A stretch of DNA of 64,000 nt. It comes from Huiozyma naganishii CBS 8797 (Eukaryota; Ascomycota; Saccharomycetes; Saccharomycetales; Saccharomycetaceae). Below the pieces are notes generated by a model, which saw nothing but the letters and a program-made list of their open reading frames with translations, did not search any database and was not told the origin of the DNA. Of the stretch, positions 9,472 through 18,946 are shown in pieces (the first letter of the stretch is position 1; each line of letters begins with the position of its first letter). The translations under genes were made by a program, and so were the position numbers. Location: positions 992,001 to 1,056,000 of the forward strand of contig NC_035923.1 in the NCBI RefSeq assembly GCF_000348985.1, read 5' to 3'.

Positions 9472-9640
9472 ATTTTCTCAAATAATCTGTTATTCTTCTT
9501 ACCTTCTACATAACAGCTCCTCTACGAGAGACTAGCACACTAGTCTCTCTTTATATACGCGCGATCCAGAAGTAATCACAACCTGCGTCTAGTGAAGACT
9601 TTTCTGTCATTCTTTACGAAGCTTCACTTCACGCTCAACA
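9413..9640 (-). repeat. Ty1/copia LTR, 5' LTR of the element (228 bp)
   Basis: Read on the minus strand it runs from TGTTGAGCGT to GGTGCAACA. It has the same TATA box and hairpin as the left copy and contains the gag start codon (9471). The differences from the left copy are confined to the last 20 bp. Confidence 0.92.
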
Positions 9641-10064
9641 TATTCCAACATTAAGAGAGGGACGGGCAGATGTTGTCCTTTGCTGTTATGTTTTTGTTGT
9701 CTCAATCCTCGTTAGAGGAGGAGGTAAGCGTATAAAATTTATCAGCATTTTGATTTACATTTTCCACTTGATAAAGAGGGCTACAGACCCAAATTTCATT
9801 TCTGTGGGAAAGATAAGTACCGACCAGGTACTACTATTTGAGAGGATTGCTACTGGAATATCAGAAAGTCGCACCTGGACCTTTATCTCCTCGTTACTCT
9901 ACTACCCTATAATAGCCAGACCGTCAACAATTCCCATTTATAGTAAGCAGGAACAAAAAAAAATTGTGTTTAAGTTGTACCATACTAAAAAAAAATATTC
10001 AAAACTAGCTCATCACATACCTTCAGCTTGAATATAGCGTGGCAGGTTTCCATCGCTGTATTAT
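9641..10064. other. Spacer before NET1
   Basis: 424 bp between the Ty element and NET1. No ORF begins with ATG at useful length, and I see no RNA gene. A-rich stretches at 9955-9962 and 9989-9997 are ordinary yeast promoter features. Confidence 0.4.
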
Positions 10065-12943
10065 ATGCTCAAACTGCAGGTTGTTTTGGTTCCTCCGAGG
10101 GCATTAGAATTCATTCAGCCGGCTGCCGGATTGACCATTCCCCCGTCCAACAATACATTAAGCAATACCTCAACTCTTTTTAAAAATGGAATCAATCCGT
10201 ACGATAGATCGTTGAAGGTGCCTTCGAACAACTCAGTATCTCAACTGAACAGCAATGTGCGTAACCTGCTGTATGCAAGAACTCAGTTTGAGAAATGCGT
10301 GAAAAAATTCCTTGTTTTGACCAGCCCGAATAATACCCTGTACGAACTTTCAAATATAATCATGGATAAACTAGATAAAATGTATCGAGATATGGACGAT
10401 GATTTTCAGATATGCACCCTGCAGGATAATAAATGTAACGATTTGGATCCCGACTTTATTATCAAGGATGTGTTCTGCATGAATAATGTGGTCAGAGTGT
10501 TAATAAACAAGAACATCGAGTTTGACAAATATTCGGCAGTTTCGAAGTACCCTCAGTTGAAAAGAAGAAAACTAAACGGGAAATTTGAGGAGCCTGTTCA
10601 GAATTCAGGTCAAAAACTGCATGGTGAGGTTTTGGCGATCTCAAAGAAGAGACTATCGAAGCCTGCACCGAGTCCATCGTCTAGTACATCAGGGTGTAAG
10701 ATCGCCGTGCCATTTACGAGGGTTGCTACATCGTTGTCTCAAGAACCTTATAGAGATATTGACTCCATAATGCTGAGCTCGACTGGAGATGAGTCAGATT
10801 TGGGACAGGGGACAACCTTCCAACCGAAATCCATTTTGAGTGGTTTGACCGACAAACCTACGGGAAAACTTGTCCCTGACGATATCACTTCGAAAGCACC
10901 GAATGGGAACTACAAAAATGGCAAAACATACTTGCAGGTACCACAGCAAGAAACTCTGCTCGGGACACCAAGGATATCAACCGTTACACCAAATAAACTA
11001 ACCCCGCTGGATACTAATAACGATTTAATTGATGTGGAAGAACCAGAACCAATGACCACCGTTATTAGGCATCCTCCACAGACAGTTATTACTCCCAAGT
11101 ATGCAAATTCCGAAAACGAGCCTCCTAGCTCGAAAAAACGAGGTGACAAATCGGTAGATGAAGAGTCCAAAACTCTTCGTAGTGACCTGAAGAATAAAAT
11201 CTCGGGAAGGAGGGTCCCCAGATCTTTAGAGAGAACTTCAGAAACTGATATACGCAAGAAACATGAACTGTTACCCAGTAGGAAGATGTCTTTGCAGCGA
11301 CAACAGAGCTCGATCGCCGATGATAAAGGATCCCCAATGAAAAATGTAAACGGCACAAGTGATGGGTCGATCTCAGACCAGGTACATCTTGCTGAATTAC
11401 CAGATAAAAGAAGAAAGACTGAGAGTGTTGAGACTGATAAGCCAAAGACCAAGGGTAAGAGCATATTTGAAAAGATTATGGAAAATAAGCATTCAGAGCT
11501 GCAAATCGTGAACTCGACGAATAAAACTACAGGTAATAGCGAACTCGTACAGAATCGACCAAGCCAGCACTCTCCCTCTGTAGAGACGACCACAAAATTT
11601 ACTTTCGATCCTGCGAGTAGGATCTTGAGCAGTAATGAGAATGCACATATCAGCGATCAAGACTCCCAACAGAATGACTCGTCTTTACATTCTCTCAGTA
11701 ACTCCAGTTTTCTGAAATCTGATCTGATAGAAATGTTTGCTAATAAGGACTTTGATCATTTACCCTGGCTAGGAGGTAGTTCGAGAACTCATAAAATTTC
11801 ATTACCGAATGGGAAGTCTAGAAAAAAGCCGTATCTCACAGTACTCAATAAAGATATTGATAATTCGCGACCAGATCCAAGAAATATTCTCCCATCAAGG
11901 ATAACAAGGAACGCTGCCAAAAAGGCTGCTCAAAAGCTTTCTAGTCAGAACTGGGTGGCAGACACTGCTCACCCCACAACGTCGAGTGAAACCAGTGGCG
12001 GAGGAGAACTATATGACTCAGAAGATTATTCCAGTGACAGCTCTACAGGCATTGTGACGGAGGTTTCTTCTGAAGATGAACCTGCTCGATCATTTGAGCC
12101 GGAGAAAGATTTAAAACTTGTGAGTCAGAGTTTGAAAGAGAGGGTAATTGAAGACCATGTACTTCAATCCTTGAATGCCAAAATAGATCAGCCCACAAAA
12201 GAATTAGAGAATAAAAAGCAACAAGATAAGACAGTTTCTTATAGAGGTTTGAGCTTAAATTGTCGAGAAACGGGTCCAATTGCTTCAAAGGAAACCCTCT
12301 CCAAACGTATAGAAGCAAATTCTCGGGCTCTAGGATTAGATCCCGCCGGAAACCTCCGTATCATTGGTGGTCATTCTTCAGCAGATAACTTCATTGCATA
12401 CACATCAGGTAAACAGAGATTGGCCAAAAAGGATATTTCATCAAAAGGCGCTAGTCTTGGTAATACTGAGTACAGAGCAATACGTCATAACTTTCCACCA
12501 CTTTTGACAGCTAAGAATTCTCAAATCCAAAATACCAGTAACCGTACTATAAATACAACCATTGCAACAACTGGCCAAGTCACTAGTAGTGGAGCATCAC
12601 TTAATTCTGCTAATCTGCGTTCTCAAGAGGTTGCTAAAAAACAGGAAACAAGTTTCCAATCATCAAACAATGATGCACACGATTGTTCAAGGAGCAAATC
12701 TTTAGCTCATCTGGTCAAAGGTCTATCTTTGAAGCTGCCGTCTCAATCTAAAAAAAAAGTATGTTTCATTCGCCACCGCATAGTCTAGTGTCCAGTCATG
12801 CTGTATCGAACAGGAACAGCATTCAAATTCCAGAAATAACCAGTCCGTCATTCAATTCTTCAGATGTTGTGAAAAGATTCGAAAGATTTGCCAAAAGCTC
12901 AGAATCTTTCGCTGACACCAGGTTGGAAAAGTCAGGAAGTTAA
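10065..12943 (+). CDS. NET1: Net1/Tof2 family nucleolar protein (frameshift near C-terminus)
   Basis: The uninterrupted frame gives 907 aa to a stop at 12786-12788. A second frame (to 12943, 60 more residues, Ser/Pro-rich) takes over if one A is added to the nine-A run at 12750-12758. Seen: the N-terminal domain MLKLQVVLVPPRALEF and DNKCNDLDPDFIIKDVF; the central blocks SLQRQQSSIADDKGSP and VHLAELP; and TVLNKDIDNSRPDPRNILPS, all shared with S. cerevisiae Net1. The rest is low-complexity, Ser- and Lys-rich. Known: Net1 anchors Cdc14 and Sir2 in the RENT complex in the nucleolus and supports rDNA silencing; Tof2 is its duplicate. One gene stands here for both. It lies beside SMC3 as in YJL076W/YJL074C. 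Confidence 0.9.
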
Positions 12944-13243
12944 TTTAGCAGCGAGGAATCCCCTTTAAAGCATATATCCATTGGTAAATTACCAACCGTG
13001 TATGAAATGAGGGTGGATAAAATTATTAGTCCACTATGTGTAAAATTATGTATACTTTCTCAATTTTTTCGATATATTGGTATCAATCATTTAATCTCAT
13101 TTTCCTTCTCTTGAACGCATGGCCTCTGCTTTGTTTACCACATTTGCTTCTCACTCTTCGAGAAACGACTCGATAGCAGTATGCATCAGGAGAAACAATG
13201 TCATGTATAACAATACATATATATATAGCTAGTTATGGTGTGG
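12944..13243. other. NET1-SMC3 convergent spacer
   Basis: 300 bp between converging genes. It is AT-rich, with candidate 3'-end signals (TATATATATA near 13216-13226). No gene is seen. The S. cerevisiae dubious ORF APQ13 at this place has no visible counterpart. Confidence 0.4.
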
Positions 13244-16200
13244 TTACACATCCGAAAATTTATTACTTCCTCTCACAAAGCTCATAGCATCTTGCTTATT
13301 AATTTCGATTATTGTCGAAATCTTATTTTCGTATTTTACCCTGTAGAACCTATCCGCTACCGCCAACATGTCCGTTCTGAACGTTGTACATATAAACTGG
13401 GCATTTTTGGATAGCTTTTTAATGGCGTTTGCAACCGAAGTTCTATACTGTTTGTCTAGCGCTGCGTCGATCTCATCAAATAAGTAAAATGGGGCAGGGT
13501 CTACCATCTGAATAGCTAAGATGAGGGCAATAGCACAAACTGTTTTTTGTCCACCGGAGAGCTGTTCGACGCGCAATTGTTCATTCTTTTTGGAACTGAA
13601 GGAGACTGAAATGGAGACACCTGTATACACGGACTCCAGATCCTGAGACTCCCCATCCATGTTCACATCTTCATCAACATCTTCGTCTCTAACTGCAAGG
13701 TCACCCTTATCGGTATTTTTGTGTATTATTAGTCTGGCGGTACCTTTCGGCACCAGTTGTTCAAAGACAGTAACAAAATTGTCTGATACTTTTTTAAAGG
13801 TATTGTCCACGGCAGATATTTTCTGCTGTTTCAGCCTCTCAATTAAATCTTGGATTGACACTTTTGACTCTTCCAGCTCAGCTGCCCTTTGAGAAAGTTC
13901 TCTTTGTTTTTCGTTGAATCTCTTGAAGTTTTCAAAAGCCCTTTTATTGACGTTTGATAAACCGGCGATATTCTTGTTCACTTCATTTAACTTACTCAAT
14001 AAATCTTCGCTCGATAAGGCGGTAAATTTGTTCAGGGCGTCTTCTGCAAGCAGCCCGATTTCTCTAATCTTTTGTTGCAGTTCGTCCCGCCTGGCAGTGA
14101 GTGTTGTTTTTTTAATCATATTCTTTTCGACATCTTTTTGGAATCCTTCTATTTTTTTCAACAGTGAACGCTGCTGTGAATTAGCTTTCTCCAAGATCTT
14201 TTCGTTGTTATTTTTCTCGCCGGTCAAGCTGTCGATTTCTTTTTGAATTTCGTCAACGTCTTTGACAGCAGATTCACTCTCTATTGATACGAGGTGTTGT
14301 TGCTGCATTAAGGCGTCAACATTTTTCTTCAGATCATCTGTGTACGAATCACCAACATCAGAGAGTTTGCTCTTCAACAAAATCTCCTGGGGTACTAACT
14401 TTGAGTCTAACTCCGCGTTCAACTGGTCTATAGTTGACGTTATGCTTTCAAGCGATTCTGTGGTGACATCCAATTCGTTAGAAATGGTAAGGACCGATTG
14501 AGACACTGATTCTAATTCCTCTTTTTCATTAGCCGAGAGTTCGTTCTCGAAATCTTGAGTTAAATTATCTTTGTAGTTAGATATTTTGTCTTCTACGGCC
14601 TTTATGCTTAGATTATTCTTTTCCATTTTTTGAGAGAGCTGCATTAAGGACTCATTGAGCAACACCTTTTGGCTCTTTTTTTTATTGAATTGCATTCTGG
14701 ACTGTTCCATGTTAGCTAGGATGGTTTCCTTCCGAGTTGCGATGTTTCTCATTTCACCATTAAGGTTGTCGATAGTCGTATCAATTTCTTGTAGTTTTCC
14801 TTTAATTGCATGTAGTTCCTTGTTGGTAAGTTCATGTTGGTTTCTGGAATTAGTCAGTGCTTTTAACGCGTCAAGCCTGGTCTTCTTACGTTGATCTAGA
14901 TACCCACCCGTCAATACACCTCGATTATCGGCACGATCGCCATCCAAGGTAATGGCATTCAACTGATAACTTTTAGCCATCTTCACACCTGTAGTAAGGT
15001 CTCTGACAACTATAGTCTTCCCGAACACATGTTTTACAGCCTTCTCAAATTTTGCGTCATACTTGATTTTCTTCAAGAGGGGTGTGCATGCGGCCGATTG
15101 ATCTTGCGGCGGAAACGTTACTCCGCTGTCTTCGTGTAATCTGTTCAGCGGCATGAAAGTCACTCTACCACCTTTCATTTTGTAAAGCTCCCGCATCAAC
15201 AACGATGCTGTCTTATCAGTGTCAACCACGACATGGAAAAGGGAGTTTCCTCCTACCACCTCGGCACACGTCTTGTATTTTTCGCTCACCTTGAGCAATT
15301 CCCCTAGGGTACCGAATACAGCATCTGGCGACAGCTTCAACTTTTCCGTTATTTCTTTGATGCTACTTATTCCGTTGGCAAGGTTTTTGTTCATAGTCTC
15401 GTTAAGTGCTCTTTCTGATAACCTAACGTCATCCGATAATGTGTCCAACACTGAAAGAAGTTTTTGCTCAGTTCTCCAAAGTTCTTTACGCTCATCTATT
15501 GCCTTAACATATTTTTCCTTCATAACGGTCAACTGTTGCGCTACATCTTCTAATTCGCCAACAGTTCCGGGGCCTTCGACCGAATCAGACAGTTCCTCGA
15601 TCTCCATATCTAATGTAGATAGACTGCTTTGAAGCTGCTGCCGCTCTGCAATGAGTGCCGTTGAGGTCTTTTGTAAACTATGCAATAGCTCCTGTTGCTC
15701 AAGTATCTCCTTTTCAATCCATTGATTCCTCTCTTCCTTAGTTTCGAACCTTGCATAATTTCCCTTCTTCAGTCTTAAATCTCTTTGACGTTGCTGAAGT
15801 TGTGCTAATTTTAATTTGTATTGTGCTTCTTCCTTTGTCAAAGCTTCGAACCTTGGAAGAATTTTCAAGAGTTTTGCACGTCTGCTTTGAATCTCTTTTG
15901 TAATCACGTTCAAATTGATATTGTCCGCATTATTTTGTTCATCATGAGAAGCGATTTGTCTTTTCAGGTCTTTTATTTTAATATTCAGGTCACCCAGTCT
16001 GTTTGAGATTTCCAATTGAATTGCTTTGGCCTGTTCCAAATCTGTAGTGGTTTTCAATTTCAATTTATTGTCGATCCTTTGCAGTAGAGAAGTAACTTGC
16101 TCGATCACACCCTCCCGTTTATCAAGTTCCTGGATGTACTGCTCTGACGATGTAACTGTCGAGTTATAATTGTCATCCAAACTTTCGATCTGGTTTATGA

Positions 16201-16921
16201 TACCACTTAATTCCCTGTCGTACAAAGTGAACTGGAAAACTTTCCGATTTCTTTCCATGTTATTATACCGTTCAAGTTCCTTCCTCTCTTCCTCCATTTC
16301 CTTCAATTTGCCCTTCAGTTCATCCATTTCTTTCATAATCTGGTTCCTCTTAAATTCGGTATCCTTCATATTTTTCAAAGAAGCGCGTAGTTTTGTTTCA
16401 AATGATTTGGCACCTATTACGTCTTCTAGCAGTAATAGCCTTTCCTTGTCTTTGGCGTTCGTTAATGCAATAATACGACCTTGTGGTACGATGTTGTAGG
16501 GGCTGCCCATTGAAAACCCTGCACTTTCAAGCATCCTAACCAGATCGCTTTTCGTCACGTTCCTGTCATTGATTTGGTAATCGTCCTTTTTCAACCCGAC
16601 GGTTCTCCTGACAAATACTTCATCATTTGGTCTAGGAATCACTCCTGAAGACAAGATAATTCTGTGATCCGGATCGTGGAACACAATTTCTACCGATGCG
16701 CTCATTACCGATCCTGAGCCTTGATGTATTAGACCCTGTCTTTCTTCTCTCTTCAGATTAGAGTAATCATCACTCAAGACAAATCGTATAGCAGCGAAAA
16801 AGTTGGACTTTCCTGAACCATTAGAACCAATAACAATATTATGATGAGGCGAAAAGTTATCAATTATCGTCTCATTCCTATAGGTTTTAAAACCTTTAAT
16901 AACAACACGCTTGATATACAT
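13244..16921 (-). CDS. SMC3: Cohesin ATPase subunit Smc3
   Basis: 1225 aa from ATG at 16921 (S. cerevisiae about 1230). Seen: Walker A GSNGSGKSN at residues 32-40; the lysine pair K111-K112 in RRTVGLKKDDYQ, equivalent to the Eco1 acetylation sites K112/K113; long coiled coils either side of a hinge at about residues 520-670 (VFGTLGELLKV to GDRADNRGVLTGGYLDQ); and a C-terminal head with signature LSGGQKTVCAIALILAIQ and Walker B FYLFDEIDAALD. Known: Smc3 closes the cohesin ring with Smc1 and Scc1 to hold sister chromatids. Two MCB sites upstream fit G1/S expression. All catalytic motifs are intact. Confidence 0.98.
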   Translation of the reverse strand: MYIKRVVIKGFKTYRNETIIDNFSPHHNIVIGSNGSGKSNFFAAIRFVLSDDYSNLKREERQGLIHQGSGSVMSASVEIVFHDPDHRIILSSGVIPRPNDEVFVRRTVGLKKDDYQINDRNVTKSDLVRMLESAGFSMGSPYNIVPQGRIIALTNAKDKERLLLLEDVIGAKSFETKLRASLKNMKDTEFKRNQIMKEMDELKGKLKEMEEERKELERYNNMERNRKVFQFTLYDRELSGIINQIESLDDNYNSTVTSSEQYIQELDKREGVIEQVTSLLQRIDNKLKLKTTTDLEQAKAIQLEISNRLGDLNIKIKDLKRQIASHDEQNNADNINLNVITKEIQSRRAKLLKILPRFEALTKEEAQYKLKLAQLQQRQRDLRLKKGNYARFETKEERNQWIEKEILEQQELLHSLQKTSTALIAERQQLQSSLSTLDMEIEELSDSVEGPGTVGELEDVAQQLTVMKEKYVKAIDERKELWRTEQKLLSVLDTLSDDVRLSERALNETMNKNLANGISSIKEITEKLKLSPDAVFGTLGELLKVSEKYKTCAEVVGGNSLFHVVVDTDKTASLLMRELYKMKGGRVTFMPLNRLHEDSGVTFPPQDQSAACTPLLKKIKYDAKFEKAVKHVFGKTIVVRDLTTGVKMAKSYQLNAITLDGDRADNRGVLTGGYLDQRKKTRLDALKALTNSRNQHELTNKELHAIKGKLQEIDTTIDNLNGEMRNIATRKETILANMEQSRMQFNKKKSQKVLLNESLMQLSQKMEKNNLSIKAVEDKISNYKDNLTQDFENELSANEKEELESVSQSVLTISNELDVTTESLESITSTIDQLNAELDSKLVPQEILLKSKLSDVGDSYTDDLKKNVDALMQQQHLVSIESESAVKDVDEIQKEIDSLTGEKNNNEKILEKANSQQRSLLKKIEGFQKDVEKNMIKKTTLTARRDELQQKIREIGLLAEDALNKFTALSSEDLLSKLNEVNKNIAGLSNVNKRAFENFKRFNEKQRELSQRAAELEESKVSIQDLIERLKQQKISAVDNTFKKVSDNFVTVFEQLVPKGTARLIIHKNTDKGDLAVRDEDVDEDVNMDGESQDLESVYTGVSISVSFSSKKNEQLRVEQLSGGQKTVCAIALILAIQMVDPAPFYLFDEIDAALDKQYRTSVANAIKKLSKNAQFICTTFRTDMLAVADRFYRVKYENKISTIIEINKQDAMSFVRGSNKFSDV

Positions 16922-17012
16922 CACACAAGCAATGCCGTTCGAGACTTCAGGGACAGTTGGACCAGGCTGGATATTGCCACAACTTCCAACTTGAAGTTAT
17001 TACAACTTTACT

Positions 17013-17018
17013 ACGCGT
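17013..17018 (+). promoter_or_regulatory. MCB element 92 bp upstream of SMC3
   Basis: ACGCGT in TACGCGTCGCGTCA. It is the nearer of two MCB sites before SMC3, whose S. cerevisiae ortholog is expressed at G1/S. Binding is inferred. Confidence 0.55.
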
Positions 17019-17097
17019 CGCGTCACTTCAGCTTTTTCTTAATTTTTTAGAAAAAGATTAAATGTTTTTCTTTCTTTTTGTTTACAAAAATTATTTG

Positions 17098-17103
17098 ACG
17101 CGT
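17098..17103 (+). promoter_or_regulatory. MCB element 177 bp upstream of SMC3
   Basis: ACGCGT in TTGACGCGTCACG. It is the second MCB site before SMC3. A Cbf1-type CACGTGAC follows at 17307-17314. Confidence 0.55.
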
Positions 17104-17373
17104 CACGTTTGCTACACGAACAACACTCCGTTAGGAGATAAGCTGTCAGTCAGTCAGAAATCCGGTAAATAGCGCGCACTGTAGTGGATCCTCTCTTTAA
17201 TTTGCGCTAATCAGCATTAGGTAACCGCCTAGGTAACATTCAACGAAGAGAAGACAGAAGAATTGGTAATAATATCCCGTTCTTACGTAGTGATCACCAA
17301 ATCACCCACGTGACCGTGTTTCCCTTTCAGACCCTCTTCTTTTGATGCTACTCTTTTGCATACAATTACGTTC

Positions 17374-17601
17374 TGTTGAGCGTCCAGTGAAGCTTCGTAA
17401 AGAATGACAGAAAAGTCTTCACTAGACGCAGGTTGTGATTACTTCTGGATCGCGCGTATATAAAGAGAGACTAGTGTGCTAGTCTCTCGTAGAGGAGCTG
17501 TTATGTAGAAGGTAAAAAGAACAACAGATTATTTGAGAAAATATGAGTGAACTGAGCTTAGAAGAGAAAAGAGACAAGTACATGAAGTACTTGGTTCAAC
17601 A
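17374..17601 (+). repeat. Solo LTR of the same Ty1/copia family, with 5-bp TSD
   Basis: 228 bp, from TGTTGAGCGTCC to GGTTCAACA. It is flanked on both sides by the direct repeat CGTTC (17369-17373 and 17602-17606), so it is a true insertion reduced to a solo LTR by LTR-LTR recombination. The TATA box and the 10-bp hairpin are preserved. It differs from the other two copies at several bases. It sits 107 bp from the 3' end of the tRNA-Leu gene. Confidence 0.95.
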
Positions 17602-17707
17602 CGTTCTACTCATATATAAGAAAGCCAGAAAACTATTGCCCTTCTAACAGTCGTAATAGAGTTACCCCGCACAACGGACACTATAGATTCAAAAACAAAA
17701 AAGGAAA

Positions 17708-17829
17708 TGGTTGCTAAGAGATTCGAACTCTTGCATCTTACGATACCTGAGTGTTCCCACTGTGTTCAGCGGTTAAGAAAGTATTATGTTTCTTGAATCA
17801 GGCGCCTTAGACCGCTCGGCCAAACAACC
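17708..17829 (-). tRNA. tL(CAA): tRNA-Leu (CAA) with 40-nt intron
   Basis: On the minus strand the gene starts GGTTGTTTGGCCGAGCGG and ends AGCAACCA. The anticodon CAA lies in GATTCAAG. A 40-nt intron follows one base after the anticodon, giving a mature RNA of 82 nt with the long variable arm typical of leucine tRNAs. It agrees closely with S. cerevisiae tRNA-Leu(CAA), whose intron is shorter. Confidence 0.96.
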
Positions 17830-18076
17830 AATTAATTGATAAAAAAATTGTAACATGGGACTCACACACTTCCAATTACGAAACCCAGCTCTCAATCACG
17901 AACTCACACAGTTCTCAGTTATGACAACAACTCACATATACGAGACACAAACAATAACCCCTCTTCCACAAGGCAACCCTTAGCAACAAACTACAGCTTT
18001 TTATAGATATTTTACTAATAAATCTTGTTGGAATTCCGCAGATGAATACAGAAATGCGGTTAGAAGTAAAATTCTA

Positions 18077-18466
18077 GATGCTACAATTGAGGTAGTGGTC
18101 TCGCCAGCTGTCATTCACGCGTTTTTACCCAGATTCGGTAGTAACGCGTAAAATGAAAGCTAACACAAGCCAAAACATTTCCTCTTTGGTTAGGAATAGC
18201 CGAATAGGAAAAGTTTTGCATCGTGGACGAAGTGGTTTATTCATCTCAAAATTAACCATATAAAAGCACACGATATAGCTCGTTTCTCTCGAAGAATTTT
18301 AGCAAGATTAATATTCAATTTTATATTTTATTTGGAGGTTTCTTTTTCACTACGGTGAGGGCAAGAATTCCTATAATACAGGTTAAACTGTTGGAAATAG
18401 AGATACGAACATGCACTCCGTGTGATGTAGAAGTTTCATGTCTCTACGACGTTCGTTACGTGGAAT
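18077..18466 (+). repeat. Promoter-like module 1 (about 390 bp)
   Basis: It starts GATGCTACAATTG and contains ACGCGT, a TATA box (CATATAAAAG, from 18257), the block CACGATATAG followed by TCTCGAAG, and TGAGGGCAAGAA at about 18356. The same elements in the same order and spacing (offset 389-391) occur in module 2. It looks like a decayed LTR or a duplicated promoter. Confidence 0.6.
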
Positions 18467-18467
18467 A

Positions 18468-18860
18468 GATGCTACAATTGGTGTTTATGACACGTCAACA
18501 GTATCCACGCGTCTGTACGCAGTCATCTACGGAATGTGAAATGTGGATGAAAATAAGACGAGATATTTTCGCGATTTGTTTGCAAAAACGAATTAAGAAT
18601 TTATAACGCATCGTGAATTTGTTTGATATTTCTTCCAGAATGAATCATATAAATAGCCACGATATAGACCGTCGTCTCGAAGTAATTCTCAACACAGATT
18701 ATTTCCAATTTGCTTGTTTTTTTTATATATTTTCCTTACATCTGTGAGGGCAAGAAACCGTTTTATACAAGGTTTATAAAATAATTTATCTGATACTAAG
18801 ATATGTCTTGGCAAAGAGGAACAACTAACAACACGTTGAGAAGCTTCGAGAACTTTGTTC
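18468..18860 (+). repeat. Promoter-like module 2 (about 390 bp)
   Basis: It shares with module 1 the start GATGCTACAATTG, ACGCGT, the TATA box (CATATAAATAG, from 18646), CACGATATAG and TGAGGGCAAGAA (about 18745). It is followed by the ATG at 18803. The relation to module 1 is by ordered short blocks, not high overall identity. Confidence 0.6.
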
Positions 18861-18946
18861 ATAAACAACTACATCCTGAGATGTCTTGGTCCAGAGGAAC
18901 AACCAACAACAAGCTAAGATCCTTCGAGAGCTTTGATCAAATCTAG
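18803..18946 (+). CDS. 47-aa ORF made of two tandem copies of one motif
   Basis: I do not recognise the product. The ORF encodes MSWQRGTTNNTLRSFENF and, 26 residues later, MSWSRGTTNNKLRSFESF, then stops. The repeat unit is 78 bp and both copies keep an ATG in frame. A degenerate third copy with stop codons lies near 19689-19740, again downstream of a TGTAAGGATAA-type block. The position after a TATA-bearing module recalls the start of a gag gene, but there is no further coding sequence. It may be a relic and need not be expressed. Confidence 0.35.
   Translation: MSWQRGTTNNTLRSFENFVHKQLHPEMSWSRGTTNNKLRSFESFDQI

Larger units (their letters stand above)
8013..9640 (-). mobile_element. Truncated Ty1/copia element with head-to-head LTRs
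   Basis: A 1.63-kb element read on the minus strand: 5' LTR (9640-9413), primer-binding site (9412-9398), gag and protease region (to about 8241), then an LTR in the opposite orientation (8240-8013). Integrase, reverse transcriptase, RNase H and the normal 3' LTR are absent. The two LTRs are about 98.7% identical, so the event is young. The flanks (aattt left, tattc right) are not a target duplication. The internal sequence stops exactly at the LTR terminus. It lies just downstream of tRNA-Ala at a synteny break. Confidence 0.85.
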
